NCBI GenBank assembly: GCA_026367775.1
Contig: CP111159.1
Span: 992,001-1,056,000 of the forward strand
Source of the DNA: Exserohilum rostratum
Lineage: Eukaryota > Ascomycota > Dothideomycetes > Pleosporales > Pleosporaceae
Length of the DNA stretch: 64,000 bases
Direction: 5' to 3'
The notes beneath the pieces were generated by a model, which worked only from the letters and a program-made list of their open reading frames with translations, was not told where the DNA came from and made no database searches. Both the position numbers and the translations under genes were made by a program. Positions 19,917-31,983 of the stretch are shown in pieces. Position 1 is the first letter of the stretch, and every line of letters starts with the position of its first letter.

Positions 19917-22900
19917 TATGGTGTAGATCCAGGGTAGACCAGGTTTGAAAGCGAACGGAACGAGAGTTTAGTGTCTACTCGGGACGGAAAAAGCAATGAA
20001 CAAGCAATTATGATTCCACCCAACTTTTCATAGCGATGCGTGAGGCAATATTGGTTAGGCCGCTAATAATAGCAAAGAATACGGGCTCAGCGGACCGACA
20101 CGACGTGATGGACAGTTGAGGTGGAGACGGAATGTTCGGTTGCTGCGAGGGCAATCGACTGCAGGAAGAACAGCGTCAGCATGTTTGGTTTCGAAGAGAG
20201 GGCGGTTGTGTGGGACATACGCAAATCCGCGACAAAGGCGTGACTGAGCGCGACGGGTAGTGGGAAGTGTATGCAGAGAGCAACAATAGCCGCGGCAGTT
20301 GGGCAGAGAGCGACGGGATAACCCTCTCTCAAAGAGGCGTGGGCGTAGGTCGAAATGAGAGGCAGCACAGCGCAGCGGTGTGCGGGAGTCGATGGGGGGA
20401 GAGACCGTCTAGGTGAGGCTGTTCAGACGCTCGCAGGCTGAAGCTGGGGAGAGACAGGTCAGTCCGAGCATGAGGTGAGCGAGGGGAGAGGACCAACCGG
20501 GCGCTGCGAGGGCCCGTCCGCGTTCACAGTTGTGCAAGGGCATGATTCGAGCGGGCCTTGGGCATGATGCCAAAAGGCCTAAGCGGCGACGGCACGAGCG
20601 AGGACAGACCACGGCGACCAAGTCAGTCAGGGGCACATGGTGAGACAAGCCAATGATGTTGCGCAGCCGGCGTCGTTATTCGCCAACGCCCCTGGCCTTA
20701 ACCAAGTATATTTAGCGTTGCTTTTAGCCAAGAGACATGCCTGCAGCGAGGAAACAGGCCAGTGTCGGAACCTTTCCAGGGCTTCTGCTGGACCTGCAGC
20801 GCTGCGCACGCAGATTTTGCGCCACGCCATGGGGAGTCGTTGAAGAGCTACGCGGGGTTGCCGGTACTGCAGCTGTGCCGGCGCCGGTGCTCATGGCCAT
20901 CCAGTGTAGGCTGTGGGCCTCGATGTCCGGCTGCAGCGACCGTGGCATCGAGGCCATCTCGTACGGCGGATAAACCCACGGCTGTCGCTGTTGCTACGTC
21001 GATCCCAGTGTAGTCGTCGCGTTGCAACGCAGTGCAGTGCACCCTCTGCTCATCAGCCTTGCACGTAATGGGACGAACCAGGGGCTTCATCATTTCCGCT
21101 CCCTCGTCGGCTGCGCGAATCACAGGCGGGCATTTTTGTGATTGCTGCGTGCTTCTTCCTGCCCACCAGGCCGCAGAAGGATGGGGCCCGCCGGAGCGCA
21201 GCACGGTAGCAGACGCTTGGAAAGAAGGGTCGGACAAGCTGCTTACCCGATTCTGCGTGCTGAGCCCGTGGCGAAATTCGTATGTAGTGTGTATACCAGA
21301 AGCAACACGGGCGTATATGCAACGGGCACAGACACCCACCCACCTGTTGTACATACATGGTGGTCCCCTCACCCCTATCGATAGTTCGCCTCTGGGCAAC
21401 GGGAGCCTTTTGGCGAACACTTCGCAGACGGCTGGTCATATCTTTGTGCTCCGCGCAAGCAGTGAGTGTGTGGGGTTGGCGCACGGCGAGACGCGCTGCA
21501 GCGGCAGCCATCGAGAGCCGTCACACTGGGCGCTGTCAGCCATCACATGTGTCGGCGGCGATGCGGCGGCGATTCGACCATGTTGAGCGTCATGGCAGAT
21601 GACGATAAGGGCAAGGCTCTAGAAGAAAAAAAAGGCGCGCGCTCCAGCGGGCGCAGTCGAGGTGGCATTGGGGGGACTGTCTGTGTTCGTGATGGGTGGA
21701 GCGACACGGGCCCACTGACGTCTGAAACGGAATCGACGGCTCGCGCGCTGATTGGGCGCGTCACCCGAGTCGCCTGACTCAGCGCCGGGCCCACGCGCTT
21801 CACGGCGCACCAGACGCTAAACGCCATCGGGAGCTTCGTCTCTCGTCCTCTCCCATGGACCATGAGATCATCAGCAACAGTCGTCGCCTGTGCATGTGTG
21901 TCGCCAGCATGGGCTGCTAAAGAAGCGCCCTGTCTACCGCCAACCTTAACATACCCACGTTGTCTGCACTGCCTTCGCCCTCCCTAGTCCATCGGCGCCC
22001 TACCCCGCAATCACAGCCGTGGTTCCGACTGCACGCAATGAATGGGCCGTGAGCCTCGACCGTCGTGGTCGGGCTCCGGTACCAATGCTTGCAGTTGGCC
22101 CGTCATCAATCTCCCACGCCGTGGAAACAACATTCCTTCGCGCTCCTGCCCTGTCGGTTAAACACGTCTTGGACTGCTCGCCACACGCTGGGCAATCCTC
22201 CTCCCTTTTGCATCCTCGCACGAGCTGAGTCAGGCTTCGTCGCAGGCTGTGCAGCGCAACCCTCCCACTCTATGTACGATAACGATGGCCATCCCGAGAA
22301 CAAGAGCAAGAGAGAAAAAAAAAAAATACAGCCGTCGACGACACTAGATCTCGTATTGTGCTAATGTCCGCCTGTAGTCTGCCTCGGCCGTCGTGTCTGA
22401 GTGAGCACCAAGGCGTGTCTAAATGAGCACCAAGACGACGTGTCCCTACCCCATTCAACATTATGCAAAACATATCTGACCCAGCCACTTGGCACCTCAA
22501 TCTCACAGCTGTAGCCTCGCAGCTCGTATGTTTGTCATGCCGCCTCGGTACCAGACGAGCAGGTGGAACCGGGCATGATTTTCATTTATTTACAACCAAC
22601 CTGCCGGCTCAGGTGACATTCGAAACAGCGGCATCTGGTCGGCACTGGCACTTGCACTTGTCAGGCGTAAAGCATCGGGCCACACACGGAAAACAACAAC
22701 TGCGACGTTGACACCCGGCTCGGCACAAGCAAGCTCGGAACGTTTGACAGCATCTTCTAGATGGTTGGCTTGTGTTTGTTTTGACACGGCAAACGCTGCA
22801 TCTCCAAGACAAACAAGCAAACACATGTCTTGTCAACCATCTCCATAGATCTGTTGCACCGTTGCGTTTCAGCTAGAACTATCCGTGCCGTTCATGCAAT

Positions 22901-25290
22901 CGGCTCCGATTGTTGTCGAATGTCGTCACCATTTAAGAAGCAACTGCCCCCATCCTGGATGAAGCACTATTTGGCTTGACATGAGACTAGAGTTCCCTGT
23001 CCGTTTCTTCACTGTGTGGCGTATATATGACAATGCGATTTCGACAACGACTTGTGAGAAAAAGTCACACAAGCGTCCGATCTATCCGTGCGGAATGCAG
23101 CAGCCGTCTTGTCATGAGCGACAAGATCAACAAGGTTCAAAGATGGAAACGGTTCAAGATTTGCGCAGTCTGTCGCATCACATGCTGATCCGCATACACG
23201 CTATGGCCAAAGCTATACCTGTCACCTCCTGAACCGATTACATTTGCTCTGTTGACTTCATGGCAAGTCATGCTTGCTATGATCAACAACAGTAGCTCCC
23301 GACCCAGCGCCATATCGTGTCGTCAACAATCCATGATTGTCATTAGCTAATCGTCATCGCAGTGTACCTCTGACATGCACCGGGATGCCTTCCATTAAAC
23401 TTAATCTTCTAGCACAAAGGAATTGTATTGAGTGCAAAGGTAGAACACAATGATTACGTGGCACACCACCTGATTTTGATTCACACTCTGCTTCGCGATT
23501 CAACTTTCAAGTCAAGTTGATTCACACTCAGCAGGAAAGAAAAAGAAAGTCTAAGAGTCCCCTGAGTTCTCTGCGTAGATGCCACGTGCCGACCCTCGCG
23601 CCAATCGCTCGGTGATCGCAAGTACGGTTCAGCGATCGGTGGTACCAAAATAAACGTACACTGGCATCTACCCCATGCTTAGGTAACAGAAGAAAGTCTT
23701 GTAGTCCTACCCTAAAAAAAGCATATTGAAGCAAGGGCTTTGAAATCTCTGTGCCTGTTTGCTTGTCTCCATACCTGCTATATCTGAGCATTTACTCCGA
23801 ACCAATATTTATGCGATACCATATTTACACCACCCCAACCCGAGAATTACTACAACAACAAAAAAAAAATCTGCCTGTCGGAAAAAAACGCCCGTGTATC
23901 CCCACACTCTGAATACGAATGTTCTAAATCGGTACCGTTACATAGTTTCTTACCTTCCAGCCCCCAACACCGGGCTATACTTTAATAGCGCAACACACCT
24001 CGTATCTTATCAGCAACAACCACCATTCCCAAAAATACCCATAGTACCCTCGTATCCAGCATCACGAGCCAACAACGTGCATTGGGAAGGAAAAACGGTC
24101 GAGAGCGCTCCACCCAGCCAGCCCAACCTATGTACCGGCGCCCCGATCCTGACTTGTTCAGCTAGAACCATCGTTGCGCAATCGTAGTAGGCTAATTTAG
24201 AGCCCCCCTTCCACACCCAAGGAAAACACTGCTGGGCTAGTCTGTCAACCAAACTTACGTAGGTTTGTATCGTGGCACGCGAGAGCTGAGAGGCTGAGAG
24301 ACAGAGAGGCAACATGCAGTAGCTTGAAACATGGACAGATATTTTTTTTCTTTATTTTTCTCTTATCGCACTACACTTGGAGGTTCGCCTCTGGCTTGAA
24401 CGGTTCTCCGACTACTCTGGATGATGCATTTTCTTTTCTTTTTTTTCCTTTGAGCCTTCCAACGATATATAGGGCTGAGGTGCCAGGGCCTAGATGATTG
24501 TAGTACGAATCTATGGTTGTGCAACTGAGACCTACAGCTAACGGTCTAGCACTCTTGACAAATCAATGCGAGCTGAACGTCTTCGATCCAGCTGGCCATA
24601 GCCTGAATACTGGGCATGGCCGAGGAAGAAGAAAGAATTTGAGACCTATCGAGAAAAACTCGGTCTTCTAGAATCTGACAATGATCTCGGACATGCAAAA
24701 CCCTGCAAGAGGCTCAGCATGACAGACTAAACATGCAGCCAAAAAACCCCAATCCTTTAGGGTACACATAGGACGGCGACCATCACAGGACCGCCACCAA
24801 CCACACACAAGGGCTGGCTCATGGCAAAAAGTATGTGTCTCACCATCAAACCATCTTCGTCATTGTGTAAACTCGAAGATGATCTGCAGGCGAGAAGTGA
24901 CTATTGTCACCTTGCATTATTCTCCGCTAGTCGTATAGCTCACGGCAACCATTAGGTAAGGTCGATGAGTAGATATTCTAGCGTGGATGGGAAAACATCA
25001 CGTGCCTAGTCTCACAGTGACGGCTGGAGTAACAAATCGTATTCGTTGCCAAACTCCAAATCCATCGTGGTATCATTTCGAACAGAAAACTTCGACGGGG
25101 CCGCATGACGGCAAGTCCATTGTTCGAGCTAGAAGCCGGTATAACGCCCTGCTTTTCCATGCGCACGTCGCATGCCCAGACCGTGAACCCATGATATGCA
25201 TTTCATCCACTTGGAGGCCGCGAGACAGTTCGTGTCGATGTCTCTCGAAGCCGTGGTGTGTCGTCAAACAAAGAAAAAAGGGTGAGACGC
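19917..25290. other. 5.4-kb interval without a recognisable gene
   Basis: The first part is the 5' flank of the kelch-protein gene and contains a well-formed intron signature on the minus strand (20159-20220: GTATGT, GCTGAC, CTGCAG). About 20400-22300 is GC-rich with many overlapping frames on both strands, none with a domain, signal peptide or convincing splice pattern. A 22-bp imperfect tandem repeat sits at 22392-22435. From about 23000 to 25290 the sequence is more AT-rich and equally silent. Promoter, untranslated exons or noncoding transcripts are possible. Confidence 0.5.
22392..22435. repeat. Imperfect tandem duplication, two 22-bp units
   Basis: The units 22392-22413 and 22414-22435 match at 19 of 22 positions; the three differences are all G to A on the plus strand. 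The unit core is TGAGCACCAAG. Confidence 0.6.
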
Positions 25291-25854
25291 TTAAGCCTCC
25301 CTCTGCTTCTTCTTCTCCTCGCGACCAGCGCTCTTGCGCTCCAGGATGGACTCGCGGTCCTTGTCGAGCTTGAGCTTGGTGATGACGACCTTGGAGGGAG
25401 CGATGGGGATGGGGACCGATTGGCCGTTGCTCTTCTCGCGGACGACTGTGTGAAAAACTTAGTATTGATGCCGAATTGAGGGCATGGAGGGCTACGCACT
25501 GCCGTTGACGTGGATGCAGTACTTGAGACGGTAGACGGAAGAGACCTTGCCCTCACGGCCCTTGTTGGAACCGCGGACAACGGTGATCTCGTCCTGGGAA
25601 AAGTCAGCACACAACCAGAATCGACAAAAGCTTTGAAGTACTCACGTCCTTGCGGATGGGAATGCTGCGCACTCCGTGCTTCTCGCGGAGCTCCTTACTC
25701 AAAGGCGCCTGAAGGTTGTTAGAACATGTCCACTGCAATGTTCCAAGTCTCTTCATACGCTCATGATGACCCGACGCACACTACTCGGCGCACTGAAGTG
25801 CGCCTTTCGCGATTTGCGGCGAGAGCTCGCGACCATTGACTGGACCTTGGTCAT
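25291..25854 (-). CDS. RPL26: 60S ribosomal protein L26 (uL24)
   Basis: Four exons, 25759-25854, 25646-25708, 25500-25593 and 25291-25445, give 135 residues. Junctions fall at VIMS|APLSKELR, RKD|DEITVVRGSN and HVNG(I)VREKSNG, all in phase. The protein shows the family's constant blocks: SSRRKSRKAHF, APSSVRRVIMSAPLSKEL, the KOW motif around VVRGSNKGREGKV, and SKVVITKLKLDKDRE. It is a component of the large cytosolic ribosomal subunit near the peptide tunnel exit. The length and the multi-intron structure near the 5' end are usual for fungal ribosomal protein genes. It is divergent from the C2H2 gene at 26280. Confidence 0.97.
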
Positions 25855-26279
25855 TTTTGCTGTGGATGGGCGGGTGTCGGGTTAGTAGACAAAGTTCGTG
25901 TCGCGATCTCAAAATTGGAGTCGAGAGAATGTGCAGACGCCTAGCCTGCTTCGCTTCCTTAGCGCCGGAGCGAAGGTTTTGCCGACGCGTTGACCGCCCG
26001 CCCCATGCAGGCCGGCAACACGCGCATTGAATCATAGCGCCATTGCCGTGTAGTCGCCTTGAGTACGCGTTAAGTCTGCCTGCCTTTCGGCCTGGCGCAA
26101 ATGTTGCGCGCAGCGAGTAGCGCACAGAACAGAGCAGCGCGATAACATCACCTTTGTGCAGGAGAAGCCACACTTGCCCTATTCGTCACGCTGCGTCCAC
26201 TCTGAGTTACTCGCCCTCGCCCGTGCAACGGCTCCAGACAGGCTCTAGACGGGTTGCCAATTCACTGAGAATAGTTACC
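25855..26279. promoter_or_regulatory. Divergent promoter region between RPL26 and C2H2/AT-hook gene
   Basis: 425 bp separate the two start codons. The frame of the C2H2 gene stays open back to 26154, so a longer N-terminus is formally possible. No specific factor site is claimed. Confidence 0.45.
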
Positions 26280-29200
26280 ATGTCCTCGAATGCTTACAAC
26301 CAGTATAACTACCCTTACCAACAGAGCTCTGCCCAGCAACATCCTGCATATCAGACCGCGCCCGCCTCGAACAACGTCGCCCAGTCCTCTCGCCAATATC
26401 AGCCACCGACGACTCAAGCCCAGAATTACATATCCTACCAATCACAGCCGTACGCGAACCAGAGTAATGGATATGGAAATGCACAGGGAAACTCATGGAA
26501 TAATAGTAGTCATGGCGGAGCCCGTGAGACCACAAGTCAGGCTGCCGAGGTTCTTCACAACATGAGTAACCCTTCATATACGGCCACCAGTACCGCTGCG
26601 AACAACCAAGCCGGCTTCACCGCGACTCATGCGACGTCCTCGCATTCCAATCGCTTTGGCACTGGCAGTTCCCACTCCCCGCAAGTGCTAGCGCAGCAAA
26701 ACCATGCTGCTTATGGACAATCGCAAGCGCGCCCACACAGCGTCAACAATAATCGCACACAGCAAGTGAACCGGGCACTACCGTCGCCAGGTATGGTGCC
26801 GCCCCAGGCAATGTATAACCAGCAACCACAGCGCACCACCAGCCCGGCTCAACCTCAGTACAATACCGCGCCAGCTAGCGATGGGAGAGGCGCAACCATG
26901 AAAACGGTACCCAACCAGCAGTATGGCAGTTATGGTGGGCAGCAACTTCCTAGCGTTGGGACATTGCAAAGTCCTCAGAGCGCCACGCCGTCGGGTACCT
27001 ATAGTTATGGTACAGAGCAATTACCTCCCGCCACAATGGCACCTCACACGCCTAGCGTCAGTATGGCAGATACATATCATACCCAGGGAACTACAACTGT
27101 GGATCCAATGGCAGTGTACGATCCGTGGCCGGAGTATCAGCGAAAGCAGGCAGAAAAATTGGCAAAAGAACACGCTGCGCGTGCAGAGGAGGAAAGAGTT
27201 GCGGAGGAGCGGCGCAAGGCAGAGGAACAGAAGAAAGAGGAGGAGCGCAAACGGCAAGAAGAGGAGAACAATTTGCGACAGCGACAACCAGACAATAACC
27301 AGAATCAACAGCAACTCACCATGGCTGAGGTGAGCGCTGCAGCTCCAGCTAGCGACACTGCTCCTGGTGATGCTCTGGAGGCTGAGATACGTGCGATGAT
27401 GGCAAAGATGCGTGAGCTCAACAGCAAAGACCCAGCTCTCCTAGCGCGCATCTGGGAAGAAGAACGCAAGGCAAAAGCCCCAAAATCAAGTACCGCGCAA
27501 AGTAAGACTGCTCCTCAAGCTGCCGCAGCCCAGCCCACACAACCAGATCGTATGAGTACCCCACAGTCTACGAAGACGCAAGAGCACACGGTTCCCAGAG
27601 AAACGGCGAATGTGAATACACCCAAGTTGGTAAACACTGCTGTCGCGCAAGCCGTGCCGGTTGGACAAGCCTCAATGACTCCTATCAATCAAGCCCAGAC
27701 AACGGCCACTCGACCGACGGGTAACACAGTCTGGCCGCCCGAGAGAAAAGTCCATGTAGCGAATGCAGCCGCATCATATCTCAATAGCCAGAATTCGTTT
27801 CTCAAAATCAGACCAGGCCGTGTGTTAGACTTGCTCAATGGCAATCCTTCGTACATCCAATTGTGCGAGCAACTGGAGCAGATGAGTTTCAAGTTAGATC
27901 GCGCAGCCTTTGCCAGAAGCTTGCTTGCAGCTGTGCCAGATGTAAACTCAAAATCCCGTATAGCTGGACCCCCGCCGACGCCAACTCCTGTACAGAAGCC
28001 GCAAGTGCCACCTGCGGTAATGAAGAATGAAGTCTCAACTCCTGTTGCACCTAGTCCACAACATGCACCTGCTCCAAGCCCATCAAGAAACGGAACTCCC
28101 AATCCGGCATTCCAAGACAGTGCTACCCCTGCAGACCATCCAGCACCGACTCCAGTTGCGGAAATGGTACCCATTAAACCCGAATTAAGGAAACCCGCTA
28201 ACAAAGAGGAGGCTGCCCGAAAGCGTAACTTGAGCGACTTGGTCGATCTGACACAACTATCAGAAGATGAGGATATGGGCCCGCCACCCAAGAAGCCGAA
28301 TACAGACTCCATGTATACGGCTAGACCTTCACATCTCAATGTCCAGGAGGCAATAGAAGGGGATAAGAAGCCGTCAACACCAAACTTTCCCATGGCTGAT
28401 ATATCTTCGCATACACCACAATCGTCTGTACATCCACCAGTTCAGCCTTCCAGAGAGCTTGGACAGTCCAAGTATGTCGAGTTACTGGATCGGAAGAAGG
28501 CACTCCGCCGCAATACCTACAATCCTGCAACAATTGCGCGCGATGTGCTCCTTGCTTGTGGAAGGCACCCATCTCAGCGTAACCTCAACCAGCACCTGGA
28601 TGTGCTGAGAACAACTTTACCTCAAGTCACATTTGATGCCGACCTCAGCACGATCCGTTGGGACTTGATCGATCCTGGAAATCCCCCTCCAAATTACTTC
28701 AAGGATAAAGTCGAAGACCTTACTCAGGACGCAGACGAGGATGAATCCGACGATGAGGACCACAGGCCGCGTCCCCGGTCTCCGTCAAAGGCGATTGGCG
28801 GCGAAGGTGGGGCTCAAGCAACGGGCCAAGCTTTACCTGAAGCTATCAACCCATTCAAGCAGAAGCGACGCGGTCGACCACCAAAACACTCTTTGTCCAA
28901 CACTACCAGCCCAGTAACACCCAAGTACCCCAAAAACCCTGCACCCATGAGTTCGAGCGCTTCTCGCCCCGGTCCAAATGCTGGTTCAGTAGGTTATGCA
29001 GCATTTCGATCTGCTACCCAGTACGGCCCTGACGGTCAACCACTTCCTAAAAAGAAAGGCCGTCCTGTCGGATGGAGAAAAGCTATCCACGGATCTGCCG
29101 CTGCACAGGCTGGACCGGCTGTGCCGGCGTGGAACATACATACTGGACCTCTGAACAAGCATCAACCAGCACAACCAAGCCCCTTGCACAACGTGGGCAC

Positions 29201-29957
29201 AGGTCAAAACGATGCGACTATTCGTATTGACTCTCGGTCACCCAGTGTCGCGGACCGCGCCCCTCAGTTCCAGTCCTACAAGTGCAAATGGTTGAACTGC
29301 AAAGCGGATCTGCATAACCTGGATACGCTCAAGAAACATGTGTACAAAGTGCATCGTAAAGCAACGCTTGAACATGCTCTGGAGTGTCTGTGGGGTGACT
29401 GTGGTAAAGAGGCTACTGGCCATGATCCCTTGACAAACGTGAGATTGGAGCGCCATCAACCGCATTCTTTCGACCTAGAGAGCAACTGGCGCAGCCATAT
29501 ACAGCAGACGCACTTGGATCCGCTGTCATGGGAGCTTGGTGATGGACCCGCCAGTGGTCTCTCTGGTAAGGAAGATGATTGAAGGGTTTCGATGGTTTAT
29601 AGTCACATTAAGGATCTAACAATTCCCAATCTAGACTCACATGATTCTGAGGCTTATCTGAGCGACGCGCAAGGTCGACAAGTCACTCCACGTATCACAG
29701 TCGATCCCAAACGTGTCCAGGCACTCGCTTCGTCACCACCTGTGTTGGCGTCAGCCTCTCGAGGTCGTGGACGACCTCCAAAACGTACAGCCGAAGAAGA
29801 GGCTCGTGATGCGCATGAAAGACTCGTGGCACTAAAGAAGCGCGTCGGGGGCCCAGGCATGGACCGCGGAGGTGCCACACTTGTAAATGACAAGCGCCGG
29901 AGAGGCCTAATTGAGGGCGATGAGACGGAGGAGGAGATTGTCAACATGGAAGACTAA
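26280..29957 (+). CDS. Gln-rich chromatin/transcription-type protein with AT-hooks and C2H2 zinc fingers
   Basis: Exon 1 is 26280-29565 and exon 2 is 29635-29957; the 69-nt intron has a GTAAGG donor, TCTAAC branch and CTAG acceptor, and gives 1202 residues. Without splicing the frame would stop at 29582 and lose a conserved-looking acidic/basic tail. Order: Tyr/Gln/Asn-rich N-terminus; a Glu/Lys/Arg coiled coil (about bases 27130-27300); two ordered segments (around LKIRPGRVLDLLNGNP and KYVELLDRKKALRRNTYNP); AT-hook motifs KRRGRPPK, KKKGRPVG and, in exon 2, RGRGRPPKR; and C2H2 units CKWLNC...HVYKVH and CLWGDC...HIQQTH at about 29281-29511. A nuclear DNA-binding role is likely, perhaps in a remodelling complex such as RSC/SWI-SNF, but that assignment is only a guess. 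Confidence 0.88.
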
Positions 29958-30324
29958 GAATTACAGCTGTATCTCGCATTAGGGATGCCGCTCCTTCAGC
30001 ACTTGATTTTTTTTTTTAGAATTTTGTACAACTATGCGTATACCCATTACGAGAAGGACGTTACATTGGGGGTGGCTTTGGCAGATGCGCGTCGGAGGTA
30101 ATCGAGGGCCCCCCCATACTATATGATGGCTAATTCAAACAACCATTCTGGCAACTGTTACGTTGCCTGATATCTCATAACAATCAACGCCTGAACTCCA
30201 TGCTCGCAGTCGATGTGCCTATCTTGTGTGAACTAGTGTGATTTCTGACCCGCCTGCCTTATGCACTCGCACCATGTATGCAATCCAGCGTATCTTGAAG
30301 CAAGGCTAGATGACAATGTGTTCC
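29958..30324. other. Convergent intergenic region
   Basis: 3' flanks of the C2H2 gene and OST4, with a ten-base T run near 30008. Nothing else was recognised. Confidence 0.5.
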
Positions 30325-30477
30325 TTATGCTTTGGCCTTGCCTGACTTGGCCCTTGGCTTCTCGTCCACCTTGTGGTCGTCTGAGTTGACCTCGAGGAAA
30401 TGGTAAACGACGATGAGCATCATGGCAGCGCTTCCGAGGAAGATTGCAAGCGAGTAGAGTTGTTCGTCGGTAATCAT
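30325..30477 (-). CDS. OST4: Oligosaccharyltransferase subunit OST4 (mini-protein)
   Basis: A 50-codon uninterrupted gene. It begins MITDEQLYSLAIFLGSAAMM and continues LIVVYHFLEVN, which is the complete OST4 family signature: a short lumenal N-terminus and one transmembrane helix. OST4 stabilises the Stt3-Ost3/6 contact in the ER oligosaccharyltransferase that performs N-glycosylation. The typical yeast protein is about 36 residues. Here a charged tail (SDDHKVDEKPRAKSGKAKA) follows the helix on the cytosolic side. The start is fixed by the family consensus MIT/SD. It is divergent from TMA46, with 429 bp between start codons. Confidence 0.93.
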   Translation of the reverse strand: MITDEQLYSLAIFLGSAAMMLIVVYHFLEVNSDDHKVDEKPRAKSGKAKA

Positions 30478-30906
30478 CTTGAACGTGACCGCGCGTCAAG
30501 TGTAGCTGGGTACGTGGTGGAGCGCGCTGCGGAGCAATTAGCCACATTATTTTACAATTCAAAAAACCACCATAGAACCATACAAGTAGATGCAGTATAA
30601 CGACCTAGAAGTCGGGAATGTCGGGACGGTATTGGTTGCGCGGTGATTGACTACTGAAGCTCATGTGAAGGCCACCTTGAAGCTTCGGGAATGTCGGCGA
30701 AGACAGGGCTGGCTCTAGCGCAAGGTCCTCCGCCACTCGAAAACCCACCCCACACAGCGTCATTCTCTCACTTTGACACACACAGCCCGGACACCCCATC
30801 AACCATCAGGCGCCGGACTCGACACAACATCAGCCCCCAAACTACGTCAATCCTCGCATCCCCTCGCTCCCCACCATCTTTTCGAGTACACACAAATTAA
30901 GCCAAG
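30478..30906. promoter_or_regulatory. Divergent promoter region OST4/TMA46
   Basis: Shared 5' region. The segment just before TMA46 is C/A-rich (CACACA, CCCC tracts), as often seen in fungal 5' leaders. No specific site is claimed. Confidence 0.4.
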
Positions 30907-31983
30907 ATGGCACCCAAAGGCAAGGGCGACCAGCCCAAGGCGAAGAAGGTCGTGGTGGACAAGACCTTTGGTATGAAGAATAAAAAGGGAGGCGCCGCCC
31001 AGAAACAGATTGCGCAAATCAAAGCCACGCAGGCATCAGGAGGCACGCCTGATGAGAAGCGTAAGGCGGCGGAGAAGGCACAGCGCGAGAAGGAAAAGGC
31101 GGCGGCCGAAGCGGCGCGCAAAGAGACGGCTGAACTCTTTAAGCCTGTCCAAGTCCAAAAGGTCCCATTTGGAACGGATCCCAAGACAGTGCTCTGCCAG
31201 TTTTTCAAGAAAGGCAACTGCGAAAAGGGCAAGAAGTGCAAGTTTAGTCACGATCTGGCTATCGAACGCAAGACTGAGAAGAAGAGTTTGTACACCGACA
31301 GCAGAGACCAAGACAAGGAAGCAGAGGAGGAACGTAGGAAGAAGGACAATATGGATGACTGGGACGATGACAAGCTGCGACAAGTCGTTTTGAGCAAGCA
31401 CGGAAACCCCAAGACCACAACGGACAAGGTCTGCAAGTACTTTATCCAGGCCATCGAAGACCAGAAGTATGGTTGGTTCTGGACCTGTCCAAATGGCGGA
31501 GATAAATGCTTTTACAAACACTCCCTTCCACCTGGGTAAGTCTAACCTGCTAATGCGGTTCCGGGATGCAGACTAACAAACCGTAGCTTCGTCATCAAGA
31601 CCAAGGAGCAGCGCGCTGCTGAAAAGGCTATGATGGCTAATTCACCAATGAACACTCTGACACTCGAAGACTTCCTCGAGTCTGAACGCCACAAGCTCAC
31701 TGGAAAACTTACTCCAGTAACACCAGAAACGTTCGCCAAGTGGAAGAAGGAGCGTATCGATAAGAAGCAGGCTGAAGAAGAGGCCAAGAAGCTCAGGGAC
31801 GCCACCGGAAGGGCCATGTTCGAAAAGGGCGATTGGGCTCAAGATAGCGAGGATGACAGCAGCGATGACGATGGTGATGATGAGTGGAACCTGGAGTCCA
31901 TGAGGAGAGAAACAGAGGCCGCTCGGGAAAAGAAGGAAGAGGAGCGCATGGCTGCAGCCATGGAAAAAGTGACTGTGTCTTGA
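30907..31983 (+). CDS. TMA46: CCCH zinc-finger translation-associated protein TMA46 (DFRP1/ZC3H15 family)
   Basis: Exons 30907-31535 and 31587-31983, with a 51-nt GTAAGT...GTAG intron, give 341 residues. The N-terminus has the family's MAPKGKG...KKVVVDKTFGMKNKKG block. Two CCCH fingers follow: CQFFKKGNC...CKFSH (C-x7-C-x5-C-x3-H) and a second at CKYF...CPNGGDKCFYKH. Exon 2 carries the DFRP core, including TLEDFLESERHKL and LTPVTPETFAKWK. The tail is acidic (DSEDDSSDDDGDD). Members bind and stabilise the DRG-type GTPase Rbg1 and associate with translating ribosomes. Confidence 0.95.

Noticed and set aside
20409..22000. Many overlapping open frames on both strands
   Set aside because: GC-rich sequence creates them; none has a recognisable motif, splice pattern or start context that favours it over the others.
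25110..25150. GTTCGA sequence resembling a tRNA B box
   Set aside because: No matching acceptor stem, D arm or anticodon arm could be laid out around it.
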